In this document: piece by piece, positions 7,773 through 17,028 of the stretch
Layout of the letters: each line of letters opens with the position of its first letter
How positions within the stretch are numbered: the first letter of the stretch is position 1
Origin: Anaplasma capra
Lineage (GTDB): Bacteria > Pseudomonadota > Alphaproteobacteria > Rickettsiales > Anaplasmataceae
Reading direction: 5' to 3'
Assembly: GCF_025628805.1 (NCBI RefSeq)
Contig: NZ_JAOTBG010000009.1
Location: 1 to 37,878 of the forward strand
Length of the DNA: 37,878 bases
Made by a program: the position numbers and the translations under genes
Notes under the pieces: model-generated
Seen by the model: only the letters and a program-made list of their open reading frames with translations
Told to the model about the DNA's origin: nothing
The model's database searches: none

Positions 7773-9428
7773 ATGGCGAATGTTGTTGTTACGGGCGAGG
7801 CGTTAGACAAGTCCATTAGGGAGGTGGTACGCATTCTAGAAGATGCCGTCGGCTGCACTGCTGGTCCAAAGGGGCTTACCGTTGCTATCAGTAAACCCTA
7901 CGGGTCCCCGGAGATTACCAAGGACGGGTACAAGGTAATGAAGAGCATCAAACCCGAAGAGCCTTTGGCGGTCGCGATTGCAAACATAATCACTCAGAGT
8001 GCTTCGCAATGCAACGATAAGGTGGGCGACGGCACCACTACGTGTTCCATACTCACCGCAAAGGTTATAGAGGAAGTTGCTAAGGCCAAGGCTGCTGGCG
8101 CTGATACCATAAGCATAAAAAATGGGATTCTGAAGGCTAAGGAAGCCGTACTTGCCGCCTTGCTGTCAATGAAGCGCGAAGTTGTGTCTGAAGATGAAAT
8201 AGCGCAGGTTGCCACCATATCCGCAAATGGGGACAAAAACATAGGTAGCAAGATAGCGCAGTGCGTCAGAGAAGTAGGGAAGGACGGAGTAATAACGGTT
8301 GAGGAGAGCAAAGGGTTCAAAGACCTCGAAGTTGAGAGAACAGACGGTATGCAGTTTGATCGCGGATACCTTTCTCCTTATTTCGTGACCAATGCCGAGA
8401 AGATGCTGGTAGAGTTTGAGAATCCGTACATCTTCCTGACCGAGAAGAAGATTAATCTTGTGCAGAGCATATTGCCAGTCCTGGAGAATGTTGCTAGGTC
8501 CGGTAGGCCGCTGTTGATAATTGCAGAAGATGTAGAAGGTGAGGCACTTAGCACGCTTGTACTGAACAAGCTCCGCGGGGGCCTCCAGGTAGCAGCTGTT
8601 AAGGCACCTGGCTTTGGTGACAGAAGAAAGGACATGCTGGGTGATATCGCTGTAATAGCGGGTGCCAAGTACGTGGTGAACGACGAGCTTGCAGTGAAGA
8701 TGGAGGATATAACCCTAGAAGATCTGGGTACAGCTAAAAACGTCCGGATCACAAAGGACACTACCACAATCATAGGAAGTGTGGACAGCAATGCCGATAG
8801 CATCACGAGCAGAATTAGCCAGATCAAGTCTCAAATTGAGGTCTCGTCTTCTGACTACGATAAAGAGAAATTGAAGGAAAGGTTGGCTAAGCTCTCGGGC
8901 GGAGTTGCCGTGCTCAAGGTTGGCGGCTCTAGCGAAGTTGAAGTAAAAGAGCGTAAGGACAGGGTTGAGGACGCTTTGCACGCAACCAGGGCTGCAGTTG
9001 AAGAGGGTGTGGTACCCGGAGGGGGAGCTGCGCTGCTTTACACACTTGCATCTTTGGATGGCGTAAAGGGAAGGAGTGATGATGAACAGCTCGGTATCAA
9101 CATAATCAAGCGCGCTGTTTGCGCTCCGATCAAGAGGATCATCAAAAACTCTGGATCTGAGGAAGCTCCGTGCGTCATACAGCATCTTTTAAAACAGAAT
9201 GACAAGGAGCTCATCTTTAACGTTGATACCATGAACTACGCGAACGCGTTCGCTTCCGGAGTCATGGACCCTCTCAAGGTAGTCCGTATCGCGTTTGACT
9301 TGGCTGTATCTCTCGCAGCTGTGTTCATGACCTTGAACGCAGTAGTTGTGGATGTTCCAAATAAGGAAGATGCACCAGGTGGGGCTGCCGGAGGCATGGG
9401 AGGCATGGGAGGCATGGGAGGATTCTAA
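7773..9428 (+). CDS. groL: Chaperonin GroEL (Hsp60)
   Basis: GroEL forms the double heptameric ring that encloses and folds substrate proteins. The 551-residue protein has the nucleotide-binding GDGTTTCSIL motif near residue 87, the apical-domain GFGDRRKDMLGDIAV segment, VEEGVVPGGGAALL near 413, and a C-terminal tail of GGM repeats (the DNA shows three GGAGGCATG units near 9400). AGGAGG lies 6 bp before ATG 7773. It is the second gene of the groESL operon and is followed by a long hairpin. The sequence strongly resembles the groEL genes used for typing Anaplasma and Ehrlichia and is the best taxonomic marker in the window. Confidence 0.98.
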   Translation: MANVVVTGEALDKSIREVVRILEDAVGCTAGPKGLTVAISKPYGSPEITKDGYKVMKSIKPEEPLAVAIANIITQSASQCNDKVGDGTTTCSILTAKVIEEVAKAKAAGADTISIKNGILKAKEAVLAALLSMKREVVSEDEIAQVATISANGDKNIGSKIAQCVREVGKDGVITVEESKGFKDLEVERTDGMQFDRGYLSPYFVTNAEKMLVEFENPYIFLTEKKINLVQSILPVLENVARSGRPLLIIAEDVEGEALSTLVLNKLRGGLQVAAVKAPGFGDRRKDMLGDIAVIAGAKYVVNDELAVKMEDITLEDLGTAKNVRITKDTTTIIGSVDSNADSITSRISQIKSQIEVSSSDYDKEKLKERLAKLSGGVAVLKVGGSSEVEVKERKDRVEDALHATRAAVEEGVVPGGGAALLYTLASLDGVKGRSDDEQLGINIIKRAVCAPIKRIIKNSGSEEAPCVIQHLLKQNDKELIFNVDTMNYANAFASGVMDPLKVVRIAFDLAVSLAAVFMTLNAVVVDVPNKEDAPGGAAGGMGGMGGMGGF

Positions 9429-9452
9429 CCCGCCCCAAACCCAAAAAAGCGA

Positions 9453-9492
9453 GAAACTCCCGGCCACGCGCGAGATCGTGTCCGGGGGTTTC
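9453..9492. terminator. Bidirectional hairpin between groEL and the SDR gene
   Basis: GAAACTCCCGG (9453-9463) pairs over 11 positions (one G-T wobble) with CCGGGGGTTTC (9482-9492), and an inner CACG/CGTG extends the stem around an 8-nt loop. On the minus strand the hairpin is followed by a T6 run (9443-9448), so it is a good intrinsic terminator for the SDR gene and probably also ends groESL. Confidence 0.75.
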
Positions 9493-9600
9493 TAACGGCA
9501 GCGCTGCCTACGACAAGCCCAGCCATTGCTTGTGAGGGTCGCGTGTTGCCTGCCTCCACGGCGGGGAAGCGGTGAGATGTCCGTTTTGGGCGCTGCTCAG

Positions 9601-10380
9601 CTATTCAAACGCACCACTTGGATCCTGAGTGTCACTGAAGCCTTCTTCATCGTTTGGAGTCAGCTCATATACTTGGCCGGTAACACAGCACTCCTCGGAA
9701 GACAGCTCCACAAATTTATCTGTCAGGCTATCGGGCGTTGGCAACTGAGACTGTTGGTGCACAGAAAAAATCCGAGAGTATATGTTACTATCAACACTGC
9801 AAGGGTAGACTGTATTCACACATAGTTTGCTGTGCTTAGTCTCCGTTGCATACACCTGCACCATAGCCTCCAAGGCAACCTTGCTCGCAGCGTAGGGCGC
9901 GAAGTAGGAGTAATTAAGCAGTGACCCTGCGGCATCGGACGTCACAAATACGGCCCTACCGGCCTTAGAACCCTTAAGCAGGGCGTCAAAGTGTCGTATG
10001 AGATACCAATTGGCAAAGAGATTAACGTTCATGACCTCTTTCCATGCTGACAGTTCATACTCCTGCACGGGCCCAAGGTTTCCAAGCACCGCAGCCACAG
10101 AAACCAAAATATCCAGGTGGCCAAACCTGGTCTCTATAGAGAGAGCTAAATTCTTGACGCTCTCATAGTCCTGAATGTCGATCGGAGCCAGAATCGCTTC
10201 ACCCCCGGATTCCTGTATACCGCTACACAGTGCCTCAAGCTTGCGCACATCCCTAGCAACCAAAACTACTATGGCGCCCTCCCTTGCAAATCTCCTGGCC
10301 ACGGCAGACCCAATCCCACCGCAAGCACCAGTAATTAGCGCTACCTTATCCTGCAAGCGACCAGCTACCATACCCACCAT
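9601..10380 (-). CDS. Short-chain dehydrogenase/reductase (SDR), classical type
   Basis: NAD(P)-dependent oxidoreductase with a Rossmann fold; the substrate is not evident. In 259 residues it shows the cofactor motif TGACGGIG (17-24), the acidic DIQD region near 68-71, catalytic Asn120, Ser148 (VTSDA), and YAASK with Tyr163 and Lys167. The usual NNAG structural motif is replaced by SVAA (94-97). It resembles YciK- and FabG-like enzymes, but the insertion-rich C-terminus and acidic tail (NDEEGFSDTQDPSGAFE) do not fit a standard FabG. The start is ATG 10380; a second ATG lies three codons in. It lies between groESL and clpB on the opposite strand, with a sigma-70-like promoter in the spacer shared with clpB. 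Confidence 0.85.
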   Translation of the reverse strand: MVGMVAGRLQDKVALITGACGGIGSAVARRFAREGAIVVLVARDVRKLEALCSGIQESGGEAILAPIDIQDYESVKNLALSIETRFGHLDILVSVAAVLGNLGPVQEYELSAWKEVMNVNLFANWYLIRHFDALLKGSKAGRAVFVTSDAAGSLLNYSYFAPYAASKVALEAMVQVYATETKHSKLCVNTVYPCSVDSNIYSRIFSVHQQSQLPTPDSLTDKFVELSSEECCVTGQVYELTPNDEEGFSDTQDPSGAFE

Positions 10381-10405
10381 TCAAAACCCCAAAACACGAG
10401 TGAGG

Positions 10406-10434
10406 ATGGTAAGTCCTATTCAAGCACTTGACAA
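10406..10434 (-). promoter_or_regulatory. Putative promoter of the SDR gene
   Basis: The minus strand reads TTGTCA (10429-10434), 17 nt, then TACCAT (10406-10411). The predicted start near 10399 is about 19 nt before ATG 10380. Confidence 0.45.
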
Positions 10435-10505
10435 GAAATATAGTTCATGCTCATCTCCGCCGCATAATAACACAAATGCGTGAAGCAAGAATCCTGGTTG
10501 AGGGC

Positions 10506-10534
10506 CTTGAAAGTTTTTTCTGAAATTCCATACA
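10506..10534 (+). promoter_or_regulatory. Sigma-32-type heat-shock promoter of clpB
   Basis: CTTGAAA (10506-10512) and CATACA (10529-10534), with 19 nt between CTTG and CAT, mirror the groES promoter at 7356. The predicted start near 10541 leaves a leader of about 50 nt to ATG 10592. Shared RpoH control of the two chaperone systems is the simplest reading. Confidence 0.6.
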
Positions 10535-10591
10535 AATTTAGTAGAACATGACATATATCTTTGCGTAGATAGATTTAGATATGTGGCTGCA

Positions 10592-13192
10592 ATGGATTTG
10601 AACAAGTTTACTGAAAAGGCAAGAAACTTTGTAATGCAAGCACAAATGTTTGCAGTATCTTCCGGGCATCAGTCTCTACTTCCAGAACACCTACTGAACG
10701 TAATGCTGGAAGAAGATGATGATATGATAGAAAGCCTAATATCCTCATGTGGAGCCAGTATCAGCAAGGTCAAAAGCGCCCTACTTGCATTGCTTTCAAA
10801 GCTGCCAGTAGTGAGTGGCTCAGGAAGTGGGCATCTGAGCCTTTCTAGGGAAATGGCAAAAATCTTAGACGAGGCAGCAAGCCTAGCAAAGCGTAACCTG
10901 GATTCATATGTAACGGCAGAACGACTACTTCAGGCTATTGTCACGGCAGAGAGCAGCGTGTCAAAAATGCTTATGAACGAAGGAGTAACGCCACACAAGC
11001 TAAACGCCCTGATAGAGAAAATGCGAGACGGAGTAAGAGCTGAAAGCGAAAATGCGGAGCAGCAATTCGACGCACTGAGAAAATATACACAAGATTTAAC
11101 CGAGCTCGCAGCACAGGGCAAGATAGATCCAGTAATTGGAAGAAGTGACGAGACAAGGCGGTTAATTCAAGTCTTATCTAGAAGAACCAAGAACAACCCA
11201 GCACTAATAGGAGAACCTGGCGTGGGTAAAAGCGCAATAGTAGAGGGACTTGTGCAGTCCATAGTTTCCGGCAATGTCCCTATGTGGCTCCGCGACGCAA
11301 AGGTACTTGCCCTCGATTTGGCGTCACTCATAGCTGGAACGAAGTATAGGGGAGAGTTTGAGGAAAGGCTAAAGGCCGTAATAACAAAAATAATTGCCTC
11401 TAATGGCAAGATAGTGCTGTTTGTGGATGAGCTGCACATGCTGGTAGGCGCGGGATCCACAAGCGGTTCTATGGACGCATCAAACATACTAAAACCCGCC
11501 CTTGCCAGAGGAGAAATACGCTGCATTGGTGCCACTACACTTGATGAGTACCGCGAACACATAGAAAAAGACTCTGCGCTTGCAAGGAGGTTTCAGCCCG
11601 TATTTGTTGCGGAGCCAACTATTAGTGACACAATTTCCATACTCAGAGGGCTAAAGGAAAAATACGAGCTTCATCACGGTATACGAATCACTGATAGCGC
11701 CATGGTCGCTGCAGCAACGCTATCAAACCGCTATATTACCGATCGCTTTCTGCCCGACAAGGCTATAGATCTGATAGACGAAGCCGCAAGTCGAGCAAGG
11801 ATTGAAATAGACAGCAAACCAGAAGTTATAGACAGCATAGACCGCAAGATAATGCAGCTCAAAATAGAGTCTGAAGCTCTAAAAAACGAAAATAATGAAG
11901 CATCAAAGCAGCGTCTTGCAGTAATACACGAGGAGCTCAATGAGCTGGGCGCAGAATCCGCGGATTTAAACAGCAAATGGCAGGCTGAGAAGGTTAAAAT
12001 CTCAAAAATGCAAGAGCTCACAGAGAAGCTGGATGGCGCACGTATAGAGCTAGAGCAAGCTCAGAGATCCGGAAATCTTTCTCGGGCAGGAGAATTGATG
12101 TATGGAGTAATACCATCGCTAGAAGAGGAATTGAAAAAGCATGAAGAAGTAGCGGGTACTATGCTGAGAAAAGAAATAGGCATAAATGACATAGCGGCCA
12201 TAGTTGCGCGATGGACTGGCATTCCCGTAGAAAATGTTATGAACAGCGAAAAAGAAAAATTGCTCAATATGGAACGCGAAATAGGCAAGAGCGTAATAGG
12301 ACAAGAAAGTGCAGTTAGAGCCGTGAGCAACGCTGTAAGAAGATCCAGAGCTGGAGTGCAAGATACACAAAAGCCCATGGGATCATTCTTATTCTTAGGG
12401 CCAACAGGCGTGGGAAAAACTGAGCTCACCAAAGCACTAAGCGAGTTCCTGTTTGATTCCAGATCCTCATTACTAAGATTCGACATGTCTGAGTTTATGG
12501 AAAAGCACTCCGTCGCGAAGCTGATAGGTGCACCTCCAGGGTATGTCGGATACGAACAAGGAGGAATGCTGACAGAAGCAGTCAGAAGAAGGCCATACCA
12601 GGTTGTCCTGTTCGACGAGATAGAAAAAGCCCATCCAGATGTCTTCAACATGCTTTTGCAGGTTCTGGACGAGGGCAGACTAACAGACAGCAAGGGCAAG
12701 TTGGTTGACTTCAAGAATACAATCTTGGTGCTCACATCAAATATCGGGCAGGAACTACTGGTGCATGGCCCAGTAGGCGAAAGTGCGGAGGTTACGCGGC
12801 AAAAGGTGCTAGAGGCATTGGGTATGCATTTCCGCCCAGAGTTTTTGAACAGGCTTGACGACATAATAATCTTCAACAGGTTGGCCCGAGAACACATAGG
12901 GCGTATCGTTGACGTCCAGATGTCTTATCTGCAAAAAATAATCAGCGATAAAGGCCTTACATTCACGCTGTTGCCGGAAGCTAAAACTTGGATAGCGGAG
13001 CGTGGTTATGATGTGGCTTATGGGGCTCGCCCGCTCAAGCGCCTTATACAGCACAATATACAAGATCAGCTTGCTGAGTTGTTGCTTTCCGGCAAGGTAA
13101 GCGCCGGTGACAACCTTGAAGGATTTGTACTAGATGGAGCACTGGCAATACGGCGCAAGGAAACGCCGGAGGCGCAGCATCAGAAAACCTAG
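10592..13192 (+). CDS. clpB: ATP-dependent disaggregase ClpB (Hsp100)
   Basis: ClpB is a hexameric AAA+ machine that, with DnaK, extracts polypeptides from aggregates. The protein has about 866 residues, the normal length. It contains the Clp-N repeat domain (1-145), first AAA+ module with GEPGVGKS (about 207-214) and Walker [11 protein letters not shown], the charged coiled-coil middle domain (about 400-530, rich in Lys and Glu), then the second module with GPTGVGKT (about 603-610) and [16 protein letters not shown], and the C-terminal D2-small domain. The M-domain identifies ClpB rather than ClpA or ClpC. ATG 10592 ([10 protein letters not shown]) matches other ClpB starts; a GTG three codons upstream is possible. 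No clear ribosome-binding site is visible. It is monocistronic behind a heat-shock promoter. Confidence 0.97.
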   Translation: MDLNKFTEKARNFVMQAQMFAVSSGHQSLLPEHLLNVMLEEDDDMIESLISSCGASISKVKSALLALLSKLPVVSGSGSGHLSLSREMAKILDEAASLAKRNLDSYVTAERLLQAIVTAESSVSKMLMNEGVTPHKLNALIEKMRDGVRAESENAEQQFDALRKYTQDLTELAAQGKIDPVIGRSDETRRLIQVLSRRTKNNPALIGEPGVGKSAIVEGLVQSIVSGNVPMWLRDAKVLALDLASLIAGTKYRGEFEERLKAVITKIIASNGKIVLFVDELHMLVGAGSTSGSMDASNILKPALARGEIRCIGATTLDEYREHIEKDSALARRFQPVFVAEPTISDTISILRGLKEKYELHHGIRITDSAMVAAATLSNRYITDRFLPDKAIDLIDEAASRARIEIDSKPEVIDSIDRKIMQLKIESEALKNENNEASKQRLAVIHEELNELGAESADLNSKWQAEKVKISKMQELTEKLDGARIELEQAQRSGNLSRAGELMYGVIPSLEEELKKHEEVAGTMLRKEIGINDIAAIVARWTGIPVENVMNSEKEKLLNMEREIGKSVIGQESAVRAVSNAVRRSRAGVQDTQKPMGSFLFLGPTGVGKTELTKALSEFLFDSRSSLLRFDMSEFMEKHSVAKLIGAPPGYVGYEQGGMLTEAVRRRPYQVVLFDEIEKAHPDVFNMLLQVLDEGRLTDSKGKLVDFKNTILVLTSNIGQELLVHGPVGESAEVTRQKVLEALGMHFRPEFLNRLDDIIIFNRLAREHIGRIVDVQMSYLQKIISDKGLTFTLLPEAKTWIAERGYDVAYGARPLKRLIQHNIQDQLAELLLSGKVSAGDNLEGFVLDGALAIRRKETPEAQHQKT

Positions 13193-13205
13193 TCAACGGA
13201 CCGGG

Positions 13206-13230
13206 GCGCCATTTGTAATCCTTATGGTGC
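13206..13230. terminator. Hairpin downstream of clpB
   Basis: GCGCCAT and ATGGTGC pair over 7 positions (one wobble) around an 11-nt loop, and a second GC-rich inverted repeat follows at once. No T-tract is present, so termination is only suggested by position between convergent genes. Confidence 0.35.
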
Positions 13231-13307
13231 GCGCTCAGCGCGGGCAGACGCAACCAGCAATGGCCATGGACCCCCGGCTTGTGAGCCACACTCAGTGATC
13301 TCATCAC

Positions 13308-14945
13308 TCAGTAGCAGCACACTGCATCCGTGGCGGGATCATGCACAGGCGCCGTACTACTGACTCCAAATTCACTGTTGGCACTTGCAGAAAAACGGCT
13401 GCTCTCCCTATTTTCCCTCTTGCCCAAAATCAACAAAATCATAAATATCACGCCGCGTGCTACAAGGTTGAGCAGCCCAAAATTGGCTACGTTCCTTTTT
13501 GCACACTTATCATATAGTATGGTATCTTCCCAGTTGGTTGCCCTCTTTTTCAACGCCCTCACAACATACAGTGAATCGTATACCACCGCTGCAGCAAGAA
13601 CTGTACCCGAAACTGCAAGCGCGGCTAAGAATCCAACACCAGCGGGATCATGCGCAATACCGCCAAAATATGGCATGTACAGCATCCAAGTAAGCAAAGA
13701 ACCAAGTACCAGGGTATTAGTAAAAAGTATCTCCAAAAGCAAACATGTCCTACCGGCGATAGCCGATAATTTTCTATGGCCTAAAGCATATAACTCGCTG
13801 GAAAGCTGGGAAAAGCACGCTGGCAGCATAAGCAGAGAAGCAGTAACACAGAAAAAAATATCGTAGGCAAACTTACCACCTGAATACGGAATTCGTCTAT
13901 CCTTGAACTTTTCCCTGGCTACAAATAAGGCGCACACATTGCAGACCGCTGCAGTAAGTATTCCAAACTTGAGCGCGGAACGAGCCACATTGTCGGGAAC
14001 TTCCGGATTAACAGCGCTTTCCCCGTAGGCAGAATAACAGCAAAATGCAGTTGCCACTATCAGTACGGCTACAGATGACAATACACCAACAAGTGCGGCA
14101 ACGCTTACGGGATCACTGCGTAACCCAGCAAAAAGTAATACCCTCTCAAACCTCAGGAGGGCAAAATAGGCAATCGTAGCAATAAGAAAAGTGTTGACCA
14201 GTAAAACGTGAGAAAGCGCGCTCAGGACACGCACTACCGACATGGCAGTTTTTTTGCGCTCACGATAAAGGTAGTTACACAACAAGGCCAAACATGCGGG
14301 AAGTATCAACAAATACGAGGTGCAGTACAAGTAGACCTCGTACGCAACATCCCCGTCATAAACTTTTGCTCGTTTAACATTCTCGCTAGTGAAAAAGGGG
14401 CCACTGTACCCGCTGTAGCTGACAAGCGCCGGCATTCCATATAGAATATCTCGGAGATAACTTTGCTCTAGCAATGCGTGACATATGCTACATTTAGTCT
14501 CCATGACCATTACATACACAGAATAATACCGCCACGTCATTGTGATGATAGACAGGGGAATGGTGCACATCGCAGCCAAGAAGAGTATGGCCAAGTCTGA
14601 ATGCGGTATAAAAAAATCGGCCAGCAGGTGGGGATATTTTCTAAAGATGACTAGTAAAAGCTTAATGCATATGAGCCCCCTGGTCAGTGCGGAGTGCAAG
14701 CATAAAAATAACTCCATACTTGCAGCAGCCCCTGCTATCTTGCCCCTTTTGTATAGTTCTTTAGAGATGTAATAAGGAATTAGGGGAAGCACGCACAGTA
14801 TGGAGCTGCACAACATATACGCCGTGTATACCCTGCTCCGTAAATCATATGCCTTTTCCTCGTCGCAAGCGGAGGTATCCGGCAAGCAATTGAACAAGGC
14901 GTTAGCGGGCCCCCCGCTAGCAGATGCGGCAACCTCCGCTTCCAT
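13308..14945 (-). CDS. Polytopic membrane protein with threefold internal repeat, function unknown
   Basis: I do not recognise a family. The 545-residue protein has a short acidic N-terminus and roughly 11-12 hydrophobic segments. It is built of three related units of about 160 residues, starting near residues 39, 201 and 360. Each begins with an aromatic pair (VY, AY, AY), has LP 14-15 positions later (LPLI, LPAC, LPAC), and LY another 11 on (ELYK, YLYR, ELYA), aligning without gaps over 40 residues. Units 2 and 3 share further blocks (DP followed by a hydrophobic run; DNVARSALKFGIL versus KRNVANFGLL). A Ser-rich hydrophilic tail ends the protein. Start ATG 14945; the ribosome-binding site is weak. 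It is the last of three minus-strand genes of unknown function. Transport or envelope function is possible but unproven. Confidence 0.85.
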   Translation of the reverse strand: MEAEVAASASGGPANALFNCLPDTSACDEEKAYDLRSRVYTAYMLCSSILCVLPLIPYYISKELYKRGKIAGAAASMELFLCLHSALTRGLICIKLLLVIFRKYPHLLADFFIPHSDLAILFLAAMCTIPLSIITMTWRYYSVYVMVMETKCSICHALLEQSYLRDILYGMPALVSYSGYSGPFFTSENVKRAKVYDGDVAYEVYLYCTSYLLILPACLALLCNYLYRERKKTAMSVVRVLSALSHVLLVNTFLIATIAYFALLRFERVLLFAGLRSDPVSVAALVGVLSSVAVLIVATAFCCYSAYGESAVNPEVPDNVARSALKFGILTAAVCNVCALFVAREKFKDRRIPYSGGKFAYDIFFCVTASLLMLPACFSQLSSELYALGHRKLSAIAGRTCLLLEILFTNTLVLGSLLTWMLYMPYFGGIAHDPAGVGFLAALAVSGTVLAAAVVYDSLYVVRALKKRATNWEDTILYDKCAKRNVANFGLLNLVARGVIFMILLILGKRENRESSRFSASANSEFGVSSTAPVHDPATDAVCCY

Positions 14946-15047
14946 AGGCCGAAGTACACAATTTCACAAACTAAAAAGAGTACCTTCGGAACCAGGGCCT
15001 GGACAGGCCGGGCAGACCCCATACACTCGCGGACGCACCCCACCTGA

Positions 15048-15075
15048 ATAGTACCATAAAGCGCGAATAAAACAA
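15048..15075 (-). promoter_or_regulatory. Possible promoter of the threefold-repeat membrane gene
   Basis: The minus strand reads TTGTTT (15070-15075), 16 nt, TACTAT (15048-15053). The predicted start near 15041 leaves a leader of about 95 nt with a GC-rich inverted repeat. Confidence 0.35.
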
Positions 15076-15138
15076 TCTGCGCGCCCGCTAAACGCCACTA
15101 GAAGGACACAACGGCACACCCAAACGGAGGAGCGGAAA

Positions 15139-15156
15139 CTGCGTGTTTTGACGCAG
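15139..15156. other. Hairpin 3' of the 331-residue membrane gene
   Basis: CTGCGT and ACGCAG form a perfect 6-bp stem with a 6-nt loop in the 234-bp spacer between the two membrane-protein genes. Only three T follow on the minus strand, so it is at best a weak terminator. Confidence 0.3.
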
Positions 15157-15179
15157 AGCCCCCCAACAAAAACCGCAGA

Positions 15180-16175
15180 TTAATCCCTGAAGAGGCCGAG
15201 CTGCGTCCTGGTATCCACGGATAGACCGCTGATACGGGAACTCGCGGCAGCCTCCCTGAAATTCAGCGCAAGAGCCTCTTCGCCGCTACATCTATCGTAT
15301 ATGTAGCATCCAAGAGCGACCAAGGCAGTCGGGACACCAAGCAGCAACTGCTTGTCAGACCTCGCTAGAGAAGACATGCTCATAGAATCCCGAATCTGCT
15401 TCCTAAACATCAGATTGAACACCGAGTCATCAACCCTATCATGCGCACCCGCAACGCTACGCCATATAAGGCTGAACGCCCTCCTAGCAGGCAGAGGTTC
15501 CTTAATCTGCATGTACCACGAAGCGTAATGCGCACAAACACCCATGACAAGTAGGATAGCAGTTGGAACCAAAGCCCATGCCAACGACATCTCGAAGGAG
15601 AGGTGTTGGCCAGTTGCCGGACCCGATATCGCATAGGTAAGCAGAGTGAATACTGCCAAATTCAGCAAGAACACGTGCATGTAGACATACATCTGCCTAG
15701 TCGTAGGCGAAAGCAACCTGTGCAGAAGCCCATGACGAACCCTGCCACCTTTCTTCATCTGACTCCAAGGCACGGTACGAGACCATGAGTATTCCGCACC
15801 GCTGATTGGCCTAGACAGGACTCGTAACAAAACGATCGGTGCTGTTACCAGGAACACCAGCAACATTGTGGCGCGAACATACCAGCAAAAGAACCTAAAC
15901 CCAGCGGAGGCAAACTTCCCCTTCGCACCCTTTCTGGGCTTGCGATAGATGCTTGGGACCGCGGATTTGCGGCCGTGAGAGCAATCACCACCACTAAAAA
16001 TATCCACAGGAGCACCCAGCGATGGGTAGCCACCAACACACTGGCCATCGAACCCTATATCCGGACTCGCACACTTTTTGCCACGCTTGCCAAACTTGGG
16101 CATCCTGAAATTCAGACCGCGGGCACTGCCCCCCCCAGTAAGGCAATCATCGTAGCCATCTGGACGTAACGCCAT
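15180..16175 (-). CDS. Membrane protein with basic N-terminal domain, function unknown
   Basis: I do not recognise this 331-residue protein. Residues 1-92 are hydrophilic, Gly/Lys/Cys-rich and strongly basic near 68-90 (YRKPRKGAKGK). Four membrane segments follow at about 95-119, 163-184, 196-222 and 276-293. The loop between the first two contains several Trp and Arg, and that between the third and fourth is amphipathic. There is no cleavable signal peptide, so the N-terminus is probably cytoplasmic. ATG 16175 follows AAGGGA at a reasonable distance and a good promoter lies just upstream. It shares strand and position with two other unknown envelope-type genes. The reading frame is well supported; the function is open. 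Confidence 0.82.
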   Translation of the reverse strand: MALRPDGYDDCLTGGGSARGLNFRMPKFGKRGKKCASPDIGFDGQCVGGYPSLGAPVDIFSGGDCSHGRKSAVPSIYRKPRKGAKGKFASAGFRFFCWYVRATMLLVFLVTAPIVLLRVLSRPISGAEYSWSRTVPWSQMKKGGRVRHGLLHRLLSPTTRQMYVYMHVFLLNLAVFTLLTYAISGPATGQHLSFEMSLAWALVPTAILLVMGVCAHYASWYMQIKEPLPARRAFSLIWRSVAGAHDRVDDSVFNLMFRKQIRDSMSMSSLARSDKQLLLGVPTALVALGCYIYDRCSGEEALALNFREAAASSRISGLSVDTRTQLGLFRD

Positions 16176-16206
16176 CGACGCATTCCCTTAGAAACACACA
16201 CTTGCA

Positions 16207-16235
16207 AGTATACAGGGAACCGCTAGGCAAATCAA
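16207..16235 (-). promoter_or_regulatory. Putative promoter of the 331-residue membrane gene
   Basis: The minus strand reads TTGATT (16230-16235), 17 nt, TATACT (16207-16212). The predicted start is near 16200, at the edge of the palindrome ACTTGCAAGT (16200-16209), and 25 nt before ATG 16175. Confidence 0.6.
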
Positions 16236-16278
16236 CTACGCACAGCGCTCTAGGCCTCCATAGATCCTTCGCGCCTAT

Positions 16279-17028
16279 TCAAGAAGCAACATCAATATCG
16301 CTGCTACTTTGCTGAGCGGGACCGAAATTCTCAGAAAAAGTCACGTTAAATTCGTACACTCTAACTCCCGTCTCACTGTCTTGGTTAGCCAGCCTCGCAG
16401 TGAGAAGTTTCCTCATGGTCGCAGGTATTCTACTGAGATTTGGGTCCTCGGAGTTGCCGGCAAAACCCTCGAAAAACATCTCTGTCTGAAGCTCGGGAAA
16501 ATCTTTGTGCTTAAGTAGAAAATGCACACGCGGGGACCTCCCCATGTGTTTACCGGGAATCACTGTAACAAAGCTGAAGTTGCCCAGATTGTCCGTGGTT
16601 GCCTTACCGGAACCATTGAAGTTTTCATCGTAGGTTATCTCATCCGTTTTGCCAAGGCCTTTTCCAGCAGTGTCGGAGCCAATACTCTTGCCCTTGGTGC
16701 TGTACAGACCGCGGGAATCTGCTTGCCATATAAACACGCTAACATTGCTCAGGGGGCGGCACTTCGGATCTGTTACCCTCCCCACTATGTAAACCAGCTC
16801 CCCATCAGCAACCACCGAGCTTCCCGATTTGCGCGCTAGATTGTTTGAAAGGTTAAATACATCGGGCATCTCGCTCACATCACTAATTTCAGGAGTTTCA
16901 ACGCAATTCACAATCACAGGATCGGCCGCACTAGCCCCAAGCGAAAAGCACACCACTAGTACCATCAGTACGGCGGGCACGCAGCCAAGCCCACACAACC
17001 CACTACCCAACTTTTTCATCTCCCCCAT
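16279..17028 (-). CDS. Exported intradiol ring-cleavage dioxygenase-fold protein
   Basis: The start is placed at ATG 17028 (MGEMKK), which follows GGAG by about 7 bases. The 249-residue precursor has a signal peptide (Lys5-Lys6, a hydrophobic run to about 30, cleavage after ASA near 34). The mature part matches the beta-sandwich of protocatechuate-type dioxygenases: GRVTDPKCRPLSNVSVFIWQ (83-102), GLYS with Tyr109, TTDNLGNFSF (144-153), then IPGKHMGRSPRVHF (157-170). In the true enzymes the iron ligands are Tyr, Tyr, His, His; here they read Tyr109, His161, Arg167, His169, so the second Tyr and first His are replaced. It is therefore probably not a standard catechol dioxygenase, and may bind another metal or act as a periplasmic or surface binding protein. 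It is the first gene of the minus-strand unknown cluster. Confidence 0.82.
   Translation of the reverse strand: MGEMKKLGSGLCGLGCVPAVLMVLVVCFSLGASAADPVIVNCVETPEISDVSEMPDVFNLSNNLARKSGSSVVADGELVYIVGRVTDPKCRPLSNVSVFIWQADSRGLYSTKGKSIGSDTAGKGLGKTDEITYDENFNGSGKATTDNLGNFSFVTVIPGKHMGRSPRVHFLLKHKDFPELQTEMFFEGFAGNSEDPNLSRIPATMRKLLTARLANQDSETGVRVYEFNVTFSENFGPAQQSSSDIDVAS

Noticed and set aside
12061-12897. 278-codon antisense frame within clpB
   Set aside because: It is a Ser/Pro-rich shadow of the conserved second AAA+ module; the sense protein explains the sequence.
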